Shown: in pieces, positions 18,674 through 28,400 of the stretch
Layout of the letters: each line of letters opens with the position of its first letter
How positions within the stretch are numbered: the stretch's first letter is position 1
NCBI RefSeq assembly: GCF_030284385.1
Contig: NZ_CP127221.1
Location: 868,001 to 932,000 of the forward strand
Length of the DNA: 64,000 nucleotides
Direction of reading: 5' to 3'
DNA from: Altererythrobacter rubellus
GTDB lineage: Bacteria; Pseudomonadota; Alphaproteobacteria; Sphingomonadales; Sphingomonadaceae
Notes under the pieces: model-generated
The model's input: the letters and a program-made list of their open reading frames with translations, nothing else
Told to the model about the DNA's origin: nothing
Database searches by the model: none
Made by a program: the position numbers and the translations under genes

Positions 18674-18693
18674 GCTCCTGCTTTCGCGGGAGC
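18674..18693. repeat. REP-like palindrome
   Basis: GCTCCTGC-TTTC-GCGGGAGC is an eight-pair stem with one G-T wobble and a TTTC loop, lying between two converging genes. Short palindromes of this kind recur between genes in sphingomonads; only this clear copy is noted in the window. It could act as a bidirectional terminator or a REP element. Confidence 0.5.
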
Positions 18694-18700
18694 GCGCGAT

Positions 18701-18871
18701 CTAGAAATCAATCGCGATCCCATCTTTCTCCCAGTCACCGTAGCGCGTGGGAGAGAGCTTCTCGTCGATCTTGCCCGCTTTGGGCTTGGGCGGCGGATCA
18801 TTGCTCCAATGGGCAGGCTTTTCGAAGTCCCTGGCAGCCCTGGATTTCTTGGCGGATTTCTTGATTGTCAT
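18701..18871 (-). CDS. DUF1674 / succinate dehydrogenase assembly factor 4-like small protein
   Basis: Only 56 residues. The C-terminus PTRYGDWEKDGIAIDF is the hallmark of DUF1674, the bacterial homologue of mitochondrial SDHAF4, which protects or helps assemble the flavinylated SdhA subunit. The N-terminus is lysine-rich and low in complexity (KKSAKKSRAARDFEKP), as in the family. The ATG at 18871 gives a normal family length; an upstream start at 18949 adds residues with no family likeness and overlaps rsmB. It is divergent from rsmB. Function in this organism is by homology only. Confidence 0.8.
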   Translation of the reverse strand: MTIKKSAKKSRAARDFEKPAHWSNDPPPKPKAGKIDEKLSPTRYGDWEKDGIAIDF

Positions 18872-18925
18872 ACAAACTAAATGCGCAGACTGGCGCTTGG
18901 TTTCAAGCGCGAGTAGGAGCCGCGC

Positions 18926-20185
18926 ATGGTTCAACCTTCCGGAATTCATTCGCGCCGCGCCGCATTAAAGATGCTTGATGCAGTGCTTCGCCGTGGCGAA
19001 ACGCTGGAACAGGCAGAACATTCAGCGCTTCGTTCGGTCCGCAAGCCAGCCGATAGGGGCCTGGCGCTGGCGATCGCGAATGAGAGTTTGCGTTGGCAGA
19101 CTGACTTCGATGCAATGATCGACAGCGCGACGAAGCAGCGCCTGCCGGATGATGCAAGGCAGCGGATGGTTTTGCGGATGATGTTGGCGCAGACGCTGCG
19201 ACTGGAAACTCCGTCACACGCAGTGATTGCCACTGCCTTGCCATTGCTTGCTGGCGGCCCGCGCCGTCTTGCGCATGGCGTCTTCTCGACACTGATCAAG
19301 CGCGAGGCAGCATTGCCAGAGGCGCCGAGCCTGCCCGGGCCGGTCATGGAACGCTGGGGAGCGCGCGCTGAGGCCATTGCACCGGGACTGGTCGATCCGC
19401 CGCCTTTGGACCTCACTCTGCGCGATGCCAGCGAGACGCAAGCAATGGCTGTGCAATTGGCGGCTGATAGTCTTGCACCCGGCCATTTGCGACTGGCCCG
19501 GGGTGAAGCAATTGAAAAAATTGCCGGTTTTTCCGAAGGGAAATGGTGGGTGCAGGATCTGGCAGCATCTCTGCCGGCGCGCCTCTTGGGCAAAGGCACC
19601 CATGAATCAGGGTCAAAGCATGTGCTGGATCTGTGCGCCGCGCCGGGCGGCAAAACTCTGCAGCTTGCGGCCAATGGCTGGAATGTAACGGCGCTCGATC
19701 TTAGCAAGCGGCGGCTGGGGCTGCTAAAGGAAAACCTAGAGCGCACCGGCCTGAAAGCATCACCATTGCGTGCTAATGCGCTGATTTGGGAGCCGAAGCA
19801 CCTGTATGACGCGATATTGCTTGATGCGCCATGCACAGCAACGGGCACATGTCGCCGCCACCCCGATGTGCTCCACCGGATCGGTCCAGATCAGATAGAG
19901 GAGATGGTGAAGCTTCAGCGCGGTTTGGTGGAACGAGCTGCCACATGGCTCAAACCCGGCGGAGTGCTGATTTACGCGGTCTGCTCGCTCGAACATGAAG
20001 AAGGCGAGAACCAAGCCGAGTGGATCAATGCGAATTGCGATCTTGCTCCGCTTGCCATCACAGCCGGAGAGCTGCCTGCGGGGCTGCAGCCAACTGCGGA
20101 AGGCTGGTTGCGTACCCATCCTGGTCTGCTGGCGGACGAAGGCGGACTGGATAGCTTCTTCGTCGCGCGTTGGCAGAAGGCTTGA
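18926..20185 (+). CDS. rsmB: 16S rRNA (cytosine-C5) methyltransferase, RsmB/Sun family
   Basis: Methylates a cytosine of 16S rRNA (C967 in E. coli). The 419-residue protein has an N-terminal NusB-like RNA-binding domain (to about 150). The SAM domain begins at DLCAAPGGKTLQLA and carries the two RCMT cysteines in DAPCTATGTCRRHPDV and YAVCSLEHEEGE. The ATG at 18926 gives the expected N-terminus (RRAALKMLDAVL). A GH42 gene begins 33 bases downstream in the same direction. Confidence 0.93.
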   Translation: MVQPSGIHSRRAALKMLDAVLRRGETLEQAEHSALRSVRKPADRGLALAIANESLRWQTDFDAMIDSATKQRLPDDARQRMVLRMMLAQTLRLETPSHAVIATALPLLAGGPRRLAHGVFSTLIKREAALPEAPSLPGPVMERWGARAEAIAPGLVDPPPLDLTLRDASETQAMAVQLAADSLAPGHLRLARGEAIEKIAGFSEGKWWVQDLAASLPARLLGKGTHESGSKHVLDLCAAPGGKTLQLAANGWNVTALDLSKRRLGLLKENLERTGLKASPLRANALIWEPKHLYDAILLDAPCTATGTCRRHPDVLHRIGPDQIEEMVKLQRGLVERAATWLKPGGVLIYAVCSLEHEEGENQAEWINANCDLAPLAITAGELPAGLQPTAEGWLRTHPGLLADEGGLDSFFVARWQKA

Positions 20186-20217
20186 CCGCTACGGTCGCTC
20201 GCGCAAAGGCTGGCATC

Positions 20218-22149
20218 ATGCACTTGGGCGTTTGCTATTACCCGGAACATTGGCCGCAAGAGCGCTGGAAAACCGATGCGCGCATGATGCGCGAGGCAGG
20301 GCTAGCCCGCGTTAGGATTGGCGAATTTGCATGGAGCCGTATAGAGTCGGAGCCGGGTCGTTATGACTGGCAATGGCTCGATGATGCGGTAGATGTTCTC
20401 CATGAGGCAGGCTTGGGCATCATCATGGGTACGCCCACGGCCACCCCGCCCAAATGGCTGGTCGACTCCATGCCAGATATGGTCGCGCTCGACCGGCAAG
20501 GGCGCCTGCGGGGGTTCGGCTCGCGGCGGCATTATTGCTTCAGCCATGCGGGATATCGCGAGCAAGCGGCGCGGATCACGCGCGCGGTCGCGGAGCGTTA
20601 CGGCGAGCATCCGGGCATCGTCAGCTGGCAGACCGACAATGAGTATGGCTGCCACGATACGGTTCAGAGCTTCTCGCCTGCTGCGCGCGATGCGTTCCGG
20701 CTCTGGTTGAACGAGCGCTACGGCGACATAACGGCACTCAACGAGGCCTGGGGCAATGTTTTCTGGAGTATGGAGTATCGCGGCTTCGATGAAGTCGAGC
20801 TGCCCAATTTGACCGCCACGGAAGCGAACCCAGCACATTGGCTTGCGTTCCGGCGATTTTCTTCAGATCAGGTAATCGCCTTCAACCAAATGCAGGTTGA
20901 AATCTTGCGGGAGTTTTCGCCGGGCCGCGACATTACCCACAACGCGATGGGCTTTTACACCGGCTATGACCATCATGATCTGGCGAGTGACCTCGATGTG
21001 CTGGGGTGGGATAGTTATCCGCTCGGTTTCCTCGAGATGTTCCGCTTTTCGGATCAGGAGAAGTTGCATTTCGCGCGGCAGGGCCAGCCCGACATCGCCG
21101 CGTTCCATCACGATCTGTATCGTGGCTGCGCCAAAGATGAGCGCTGGTCGGTGTTGGAGCAGCAACCGGGGCCAGTAAACTGGGCGCGGCACAATCCCGC
21201 ACCGCTTGATGGCATGGTTGCGCTCTGGACGCTTGAAGCCATGGCGCATGGCGCGGAATTGGTCAGCTATTTCCGTTGGCGGCAGGCACCTTTCGCGCAG
21301 GAGCAAATGCATGCCGGATTGCTACGGCCTGATGGAGAGCCAGCGCCTGCTCTTGGAGAAGCGCAGCACGCGGCTGACATTGTCGCGCAGCTGGGCAATG
21401 TGGGCCAGCCTGTTCGGCAAGCCGCAGTCGTGTTTTCTTATGATTCGGAATGGATCACGCAGATCCAGCCGCAAGGGGAGGGATTGTCTGCACTTTGGGC
21501 GGTATTCGACAGCTACCGCGCGCTGCGCAAGCTGGGTTTGAATGTCGATATCGTTCCACCCCATGCGGACATATCGCCGTACGCGCTCGTAGTGATCCCC
21601 TGCCTGCCGATCGTGCCGGAAACGCTGGCGGCATCGCTCGAGAGCTTCGAAGGGCAGGTGATTGTCGGCCCTCGAACGGGTAGCCGGACAATCGATTTCC
21701 GCATTCCGGACGAATTGCCGCCTGGACCGTTGCAATCCACCATGCCGGTGAAGGTGACACGCAGCGAAAGCTTGCGCCCCGGGCTGGAGCACGCTGGCGA
21801 CGGATGGGCGATTGCGCGCTGGCTGGACCATGTCGAAGGCACAATGGAGGCAGAGCTGGTGGCCAAAGACGGTGCTGTGGCTTCTTGGCGCGCTGGCAGC
21901 CGGCGCTATCTCGCGACCTGGCCGCTAGGTGCCGTGCTTGACGAAGTGACATCGCGCGCGGTCAGTGAAGCGGAACTTCGAGCGATTGAATTGCCCGATG
22001 GTTTGCGCGTTCGGCGGACTGCGAAATACACTTTCGTCTTCAATTATTCGTCGCACAAGGTTGCGATACCTGAAGCGATTGCGGGCGCTCCGATCACCGG
22101 TTTACGCGAACTCGCGCCTGCTCGATATGCAGTATTCGCCGCTGACTAA
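20218..22149 (+). CDS. GH42 beta-galactosidase
   Basis: Hydrolyses terminal beta-D-galactosides. The 643-residue protein begins MHLGVCYYPEHWP, the usual GH42 start. The acid/base Glu is at 142 in WQTDNEYG and the nucleophile Glu at about 314 in LEQQPGPVNWARHNP. The trimerisation-like domain and C-terminal beta domain follow. No signal peptide, so it acts in the cytoplasm on imported oligosaccharides. An earlier in-frame TTG overlapping the rsmB stop is less likely as start. It is about 28 kb from the alpha-galactoside operon; both could feed the same Leloir genes. Confidence 0.93.
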   Translation: MHLGVCYYPEHWPQERWKTDARMMREAGLARVRIGEFAWSRIESEPGRYDWQWLDDAVDVLHEAGLGIIMGTPTATPPKWLVDSMPDMVALDRQGRLRGFGSRRHYCFSHAGYREQAARITRAVAERYGEHPGIVSWQTDNEYGCHDTVQSFSPAARDAFRLWLNERYGDITALNEAWGNVFWSMEYRGFDEVELPNLTATEANPAHWLAFRRFSSDQVIAFNQMQVEILREFSPGRDITHNAMGFYTGYDHHDLASDLDVLGWDSYPLGFLEMFRFSDQEKLHFARQGQPDIAAFHHDLYRGCAKDERWSVLEQQPGPVNWARHNPAPLDGMVALWTLEAMAHGAELVSYFRWRQAPFAQEQMHAGLLRPDGEPAPALGEAQHAADIVAQLGNVGQPVRQAAVVFSYDSEWITQIQPQGEGLSALWAVFDSYRALRKLGLNVDIVPPHADISPYALVVIPCLPIVPETLAASLESFEGQVIVGPRTGSRTIDFRIPDELPPGPLQSTMPVKVTRSESLRPGLEHAGDGWAIARWLDHVEGTMEAELVAKDGAVASWRAGSRRYLATWPLGAVLDEVTSRAVSEAELRAIELPDGLRVRRTAKYTFVFNYSSHKVAIPEAIAGAPITGLRELAPARYAVFAAD

Positions 22150-22823
22150 TCCTTGCTGTCGAGCCACTTCGCCAGCGCGACACCGCCGGTTATCAGGAAC
22201 GGCACCAGCACAAAGCTGAGCGTGACCTTTGCGATAACCTGTCCGATCATCAGATCGGTAATGTCGAACTCACCATAAAAAGCGAGCGTGATGAAAATCA
22301 CCGAATCAATCGCTTGGCTTAGCGCTGAGGCAATCGCGCCGCGCACCATCAGGCTGATCGCGCCGCCTTCGCCATTTCCGCGCAGTTTAGAAAAGATCCA
22401 TACGTTAAGCAGCAGCGAAGTGATGTAGGCCGCAGGGCCAGCCATCAAGATGCGAGGTGTTTGTCCAAGTACGCGCTCGAAAGCGGCAAGGTCTTCGCGG
22501 CGATATTCGATCATCTCCAAAGACGGTGGCAAGCTTAAGGCCAGGAAGATCAGCGCCGCCGAAGCAGCCAAGGGGATGAAGCCGATCCACACCATCTTAT
22601 TGGCCATTTTTTGCCCGTAGAGCTGCGCAATAGTGCTGGTGATCACAACCAGCATCAGGAACGGGAAGATTCCAGCCTCGACTGCCAATTGGCTGGGCCA
22701 AAGCTGCACTTGCTTGAAGGCGACCACACCCGCCAGCACAGTCATCCCGCCATAGAGGATGGCGTAAATGAAGAAGGCGCGCGGTATGCGCAGGTCGGTC
22801 GATGAAGCTGCGGTATCTGTCAT
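22146..22823 (-). CDS. queuosine precursor transporter (VUT/YhhQ family)
   Basis: Integral membrane protein of 225 residues with about six hydrophobic segments. The pattern SQAIDSVIFITLAFYG near residues 168-183 is characteristic of the VUT_1 family (YhhQ), which imports the queuosine precursors preQ0/preQ1. It lies alone, convergent with the GH42 gene (four-base overlap) and divergent from a nucleoside transporter. A transport role in base or nucleoside salvage is supported by family only; no preQ1 riboswitch was seen upstream. Confidence 0.82.
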   Translation of the reverse strand: MTDTAASSTDLRIPRAFFIYAILYGGMTVLAGVVAFKQVQLWPSQLAVEAGIFPFLMLVVITSTIAQLYGQKMANKMVWIGFIPLAASAALIFLALSLPPSLEMIEYRREDLAAFERVLGQTPRILMAGPAAYITSLLLNVWIFSKLRGNGEGGAISLMVRGAIASALSQAIDSVIFITLAFYGEFDITDLMIGQVIAKVTLSFVLVPFLITGGVALAKWLDSKD

Positions 22824-22980
22824 GCGCGGTTTCTAAGCGGCGCAGGGCGTAAAAGGAAAGCCTTTCCACGCAAATCCTTGTGGGAGTCTTCAGGCGAGCC
22901 AACGCGCAGGGTTTGACTAAGCGAAGAGAAACGGCAACACCCAGCGCCAATCTCGATCTTCACGGCAACATAGGGGTCTT

Positions 22981-24228
22981 ATGCCGCAATTCGTCATCAG
23001 CCTGTTCGGCATACTCACTATTCTTGGCATCGCATTCCTGCTGTCGAATGGAAAAAAGCGTATCAGATTGCGTGTGGTGGGTGCGGCCTTTGCTCTGCAA
23101 ATCGTCATGGCCCTGCTCGTGCTACGGACACCCTTCGGAGTGGCAGCCATCGGCGGCCTTTCTAACGGAGTGATCGCGCTTCTGGACTATTCGAAAGTCG
23201 GTATCGAAGCTGTGTTCGGCCCTATGGACGCAAACCCTTTCACCAACACATTCCTGATCGCAGCATTGCCGGTGATCGTCTTCTTCGCGGCGCTTGTCGC
23301 AATCCTATATCACTTGGGTATCATGCAGCGTCTGGTGCGCTGGGTCGGCGGCGCGCTTGGCTGGATCACAGGGATCAGCCGGGTCGAGGCCCTTGGCAGC
23401 GCGGCAAACATCTTCGTTGGCCAATCGGAAAGCCCGCTGGTCGTGCGCCCCTATTTGGCGGCATTGCCTCCCGCGCGGCTTTTCACTTTGATGAGCGTGG
23501 GCATGGCAGGCGTCGCGGGCACAATCCTTGCAGCCTATGCGAGCTTCATCGGCTCTGACGCCGTGCCATTCCTGCTTGCAGCGGCATTCATGTCTGCGCC
23601 GGGCGGTATCTTGATGGCGAAGATCATCTACCCCGATGAGGAGGGCGATGACGCGCATGACAATGATCCGGTCGAAGTGTCGGAAACTTTTGAAGAAGGG
23701 CACCATCCCGCCAACATCATCGAAGCCGCTGCGCAAGGCACGCAGACGGGCGTAAAGCTCGCAGTCGCTGTGGGAGCCATGGTGCTGGTGTTTGTCGCGC
23801 TGGTTGCGCTCGCCAATGGCATCTTGGGCGGGGTTGGCGGTCTATTCGGCTATCCTGAGCTGAGCTTCCAGCAAATCATCGGCTACATCTTTGCACCGGT
23901 CATGTTCCTGATCGGTATTCCTTGGGAAGAGGCCGGGCTTGCCGGCGGATTGTTCGGGACGAAAGTGGTGATCAATGAATTCGTCGCTTTCATCCAACTG
24001 GGTGCGATGGACGCAAGCATGCTGTCCGACCGAAGCCGTGCGATTGTTACCTTTGCACTGTGCGGTTTTGCCAATTTCAGCTCGATCGCGATCCAGATGG
24101 CAGTAACGGGCGGACTTGCGCCAAATCAAAGACCTGTGATCGCGCGTCTGGGATTAAAAGCGCTCGCCGCCGGTAGCTTAGCGAACTTGATGAGCGCAGC
24201 ACTGGCAAGTGTGTTCCTTCCATATTAA
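22981..24228 (+). CDS. CNT family nucleoside transporter (NupC type)
   Basis: Cation-coupled inner-membrane importer of nucleosides, 415 residues. It starts with hydrophobic helices. It carries the family motifs GQSESPLVVRPYL (nucleoside- and cation-binding re-entrant region) and GTKVVINEFVAF, plus CGFANFSSIAIQ near the C-terminus. A charged loop (PDEEGDDAHDNDPVEVSE) lies in the middle. It is followed nine bases later by a 2OG-Fe oxygenase gene, so the two are probably one operon. Proton or sodium coupling cannot be judged. Confidence 0.93.
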   Translation: MPQFVISLFGILTILGIAFLLSNGKKRIRLRVVGAAFALQIVMALLVLRTPFGVAAIGGLSNGVIALLDYSKVGIEAVFGPMDANPFTNTFLIAALPVIVFFAALVAILYHLGIMQRLVRWVGGALGWITGISRVEALGSAANIFVGQSESPLVVRPYLAALPPARLFTLMSVGMAGVAGTILAAYASFIGSDAVPFLLAAAFMSAPGGILMAKIIYPDEEGDDAHDNDPVEVSETFEEGHHPANIIEAAAQGTQTGVKLAVAVGAMVLVFVALVALANGILGGVGGLFGYPELSFQQIIGYIFAPVMFLIGIPWEEAGLAGGLFGTKVVINEFVAFIQLGAMDASMLSDRSRAIVTFALCGFANFSSIAIQMAVTGGLAPNQRPVIARLGLKALAAGSLANLMSAALASVFLPY

Positions 24229-24237
24229 GTTAGAGCC

Positions 24238-25167
24238 ATGACAGATATCGCAATCGTTTCGCTCGAGCAGCCGCTCGAAACCATCGCCGACGAGCTGGGC
24301 CGCAGTTTTGCCGAATATGGCTTTGCGGTGATCCGTGATCACGGAATTCCGCAAGATCTCATCGATCGCGCCGAGCAAAAGTCGAAGGAATTCTTCGCCC
24401 TGCCGGAAGATGTGAAGCGCGATTATCAGCTGCCGGGTGGCGGCGGTGCGCGCGGCTACACGCCGTTTGGCACGGAGAAAGCCAAGGATGCGGAGGTGCA
24501 GGACTTGAAAGAGTTTTGGCACGTCGGGCGCAGCTTGCCTGAAGGGCACGCACTGGCCGAATTCATGGCGCCCAATATCTGGCCGTCAGAGATTGAGAGT
24601 TTCAAGGATACTTTCAGTCAGCTCTATTCTGCGTTTGAGACAGCTGGCGGCCGAGTGCTGGAAGCGATCGCTATGCATCTGGGGCTTGATCGCGGCTATT
24701 TTGCGCCGACCGTCGAAGATGGCAACTCGGTTATGCGTTTGCTGCACTACCCTCCATTGGGCGACGAGGCCCCCGAAGGCGCGATCCGTGCAGCAGCACA
24801 CGGTGATATCAATACGATCACACTTTTACTTGGCGCAGAAGAGGCAGGGCTCGAACTGCTCACCAAGCAAGGTGAGTGGAAAGCTGTCGATACTCCTGAC
24901 GGCGCGTTGGTGATCAATGTTGGCGATATGTTGGACCGGCTGACAAACAGCAAGCTTCGCTCGACCACGCACCGGGTTGTGAACCCGCGCGGTGAAGCGG
25001 CGAAACGTTCGCGTTTTTCGATGCCGTTTTTCCTACATTTTCGCCCGGACTATGAAATCAGAACGCTGGAAAGCTGCATTGAACCGGGCAAAGAATCGGA
25101 AGCGCCCGAGCCGATCTCAAGCCATGAATTCCTGCAACAGCGCTTGCGAGAGATAAATCTCGCCTGA
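24238..25167 (+). CDS. 2-oxoglutarate/Fe(II) oxygenase, isopenicillin N synthase-like
   Basis: Non-heme iron oxygenase of 309 residues. The iron triad is clear: His and Asp in AAHGDINTITLLLG and the distal His in STTHRVVNP. RFSMPFFLHF gives the Arg/Ser pair that binds the 2-oxoglutarate carboxylate. The N-terminal DIOX_N domain (EYGFAVIRDHGIP) is present. No beta-lactam biosynthetic gene adjoins, so the isopenicillin name describes fold only. Adjacency to the nucleoside transporter suggests an oxidised nucleobase or related substrate, but this is speculative. Confidence 0.88.
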   Translation: MTDIAIVSLEQPLETIADELGRSFAEYGFAVIRDHGIPQDLIDRAEQKSKEFFALPEDVKRDYQLPGGGGARGYTPFGTEKAKDAEVQDLKEFWHVGRSLPEGHALAEFMAPNIWPSEIESFKDTFSQLYSAFETAGGRVLEAIAMHLGLDRGYFAPTVEDGNSVMRLLHYPPLGDEAPEGAIRAAAHGDINTITLLLGAEEAGLELLTKQGEWKAVDTPDGALVINVGDMLDRLTNSKLRSTTHRVVNPRGEAAKRSRFSMPFFLHFRPDYEIRTLESCIEPGKESEAPEPISSHEFLQQRLREINLA

Positions 25168-25210
25168 CCCGCGCCGGCTCCGTGTGGAAAAAACTGAAAT
25201 AAACCAATTC

Positions 25211-25250
25211 TGTTGCGGAGTCGCAACACGGGCGGGAATCCTAGGGATTC
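25211..25250. promoter_or_regulatory. two consecutive palindromes upstream of the TonB-dependent receptor
   Basis: TGTTGCG-GAGT-CGCAACA (25211-25228) and GAATCC-TAG-GGATTC (25236-25250) are both perfect inverted repeats, seven bases apart. They lie just downstream of the dioxygenase gene and about 170 bases before the receptor start. They could be the terminator of the former or operators for the latter. Confidence 0.5.
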
Positions 25251-25311
25251 TGCGGGTTTGCAAGTTTTTTGCAGTTGCGAAAGGATGAAGCGCGGGTGCG
25301 AACGCGCCCCG

Positions 25312-25338
25312 TTTCATAAATCTGTCACAAAACTGACT
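25312..25338 (+). promoter_or_regulatory. candidate PhoB box array upstream of the TonB-dependent receptor
   Basis: TTTCA (25312), TGTCA (25323) and TGACT (25334) are spaced exactly 11 bases apart with A-rich spacers (TAAATC, CAAAAC). This matches the tandem 11-base direct-repeat layout of PhoB boxes (TGTCA plus AT-rich). TATTCG at 25351, 12 bases after the array, could be the -10 element. The receptor ATG is at 25422. Basis: sequence pattern plus the known PhoB consensus; binding untested. Confidence 0.6.
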
Positions 25339-25421
25339 TTTGGGCTTCGCTATTCGTCTTTATCGAACGGCATCGAGAATCACTCACCCAACCTCATATT
25401 CTCACCAGGGGCTTAATTGTC

Positions 25422-28400
25422 ATGAAACTAAAGTATCTTTTGGCAGCGAGCGTTGTCAGCCTTTCGGCTGCTGCGACGATTGCGACACCAGCTGCCGCGC
25501 AAACCATTACATCAGGTGTTGAGGGTCAGGTTGCTGACGAAACCGGTGCAGCCATTCCCGGCGCGACTATTACTGTAACTGACACACGCACCGGCCAGAC
25601 CCGCACATTGACTGCTGGTTCAGACGGCAACTTCCGTGTCGGTTCGCTTGTACCGGGCGGTCCTTACACAGTGACTGCAACCGCACCTGGTTATGAAGGC
25701 CAGACTGTTGAGAACCAGTTCATCAACCTTTCGGGTAACACGTCTTACTCATTCAACCTGACATCGACCGCTGCTGGTGCATCGGACAATGTGATCATCG
25801 TGACCGGTGCACGTGCAGGCGCGGTACAGCTGGCGGTTGGCCCGGGCGTAGCGTTCGACACTGCCACTCTGGAAGCTTTCCCGTCGCTTACACGCGACGT
25901 TCGTGACATCATCCGCATCGACCCGCGCGTCAGCCTTGAGCAGAACAACGATGTTGATCGTATCTCTTGCTTGGGTGGCAATGACCGCACCAACACCTTT
26001 ACCGTTGACGGCATCGTCCAGTCGGACGTCTTCGGTCTGAATGGCACACCTTTCGCAGCGCGTAACTCGCTGCCGCTTCCCTACGATGTGATCGACCAGA
26101 TTTCGGTCGAATTCGCACCGTTCGATGTTGAATATTCTGACTTCACAGGCTGCCTTATCAACGTTGTCACTGAAAGCGGTGGCAATGAATTCAGCGGTTC
26201 GGCGTTCTTTACCTACTTTGACGGTGGGCTGTTTGCGAACAGCATCGATGGTCGTCCGCTGACCGCCAACGAAGAGAAGCGCTGGGGTGCAACCATCAAC
26301 GGTCCGATCATCAAGGATCGCGTCTTCTTTGCATTCGGTTACGAAGAAGCTGATCTTGCTGGCGGTAACAACTTTGGCCCGGCAGGTGGCGGCTTCACTA
26401 ACGAAGCTGACTTCGTAAGCCAGGCTCAGTTTGACGAGTTCGCGCGTATCGCGCGCGACGTTTATGGCCAGGATGTAGGCGGCTACCCGCGTTCGCTGGC
26501 TGAAGGCAACGTACGTTACTTCGGTCGTCTTGACGCGATCATCACCGACGATCACCGCCTTGAGGCGACCTATCAGCGTCTGGAAGAAACCAACATCGAA
26601 AGCGACTTCGGTGGCTCGAACCTGACTGGTTTAAACAGCTTCGAAGACGAAGGCACGATCTCGGACTATTACTCGGTTCGTTTGTACTCGGACTGGAGCG
26701 ATTCAATCTCGACCGAACTGCGCGTTAGCCGTGCAGAAGTTGGCGACGTTCAGGGCCCGGTTGGCTTTGGAGAAGCGCAGTCAGACAATCCAACACCGCG
26801 TCTTGTCGTTGGCGTAATGCCCGATGGCACCGCAGTGTCAGGCGGCGGTGTTACCGACAACAACGGTATCCTTTCAACCGGCCCTGGCATCTTCCGTTCG
26901 GCCAACCAGCTCGACACGAAGATCGATCAGGCCCGCTTCCAGCTCAACTACGATGCTGACAACGGTCACTTCCTGAAGTTCGGTGCTGAACTTAGTGATC
27001 TGGAAGTGTTCAACCTGTTCGCTATTAACGCAACCGGTTCGCTTTACTTCCAGAACTTCGCTGACTTTGAAGCTGGCCTCCTGTCACCAGGGACCGAGCT
27101 GTTCCCCAACGCAGACGAAGTTGCCAATGGCGAAGCACTGGGTGGTGACATCAACGCCGGTATCGATGGAGACATCAACAACGCAGCGGCAAGATTCAGC
27201 CGACAGATCTATTCGTTCTATGCTCAGGACGAATGGCAAGCGACCGATCAGCTGACTGTTAATGCAGGCATGCGGGTTCAGATCTATGATGGCGATGCGC
27301 CAGCGGCGAACCCGAACTTCTTGGACCGATTCGGCTTCACCAATGCCAATTCGTTCGCGAAGATCGATCCGGTATGGTTGCCGCGCCTTTCAGCCACCTA
27401 TGAGTTCGACAATGAGGGCTTCTTCTCCAACAGTCGCGTGACAGGTGGTGTAGGTGTCTTCTCGGGCGGTGACCCGGTCGTGTATTTCTCGAACGCATTC
27501 TCGAACAACGGATTCTCGAGCGCGCTCGGAACGACACGTTTCGATTGCGGTGCGGGCGATATCGCTGTTGATCCGGTAACCGGCCAGTATGACGTTGTGA
27601 CTGGTGGCGGATTCACCGGCTTCCCTCAGTGTGCGATTGATGGCGGTGCTGCTGATGCGGCGGCTGGACGAGCTGATGTTCAGTCGACCAACCCGAACTT
27701 CAAGGTGCCGACCGTTACGCGTGCAAGCCTGGCGTTCCAGACAGACATCGGTGCGGAAACCGGCTTCTTCAGCAACTGGAACCTGCAGCTCGACTACATC
27801 TATTCGCGTTACAACAATGCGTTGAACTTCGTCGACCTGTCGCAGACCCCTGATATCCGTCAGGGCCTCAATGGTTTCACCGTAGACGGCCGCCCGATTT
27901 ATGCAGCGATCGATACCACCGTTGCTGGCTGTGACGCTGTGCTTCAGGGCGATGGCGGAACTCCGCCGGTCTACACCAACGTATCGGCGGCTTGCTTTAA
28001 CACCGGTCGTGACGACGAGATCCAGCTGACCAATGACGGTAGCTCTGAGTCGCACTCGATCTCGGCAGTTCTGCGCAAGCGGTTCGAAAGCGGCCTGTTC
28101 ACCGATGGTGGCAGCACCAATGTAACGTTCGGTTACGCGTTCACAGACTCGAACAACGCACGTAACAACCAGTCTTCGACGGCAACCTCGTCGTTTGACG
28201 TTACCGCGGCGTTCGACCGTCAGGATCCGGCTGTCTCGACTGCGACCACGGAAACCCGCCACAACTTCACTGCGGCGGTTAACTTCAAGGAGCAGTTCAT
28301 TGATGGTTACGACACCAGCATTGGCTTCTTCTTCCGCGCACGCGAAGGCCGTCCGTACAGCTTGACCTTCGATGGTGGCGGTGTGTTTGCTGACAGCTCG

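Noticed and set aside
25749..28262. Two long minus-strand frames (268 and 290 codons) inside the large receptor gene
   Set aside because: Both mirror the receptor's reading frame and show no family likeness, good start context or membrane/domain pattern.
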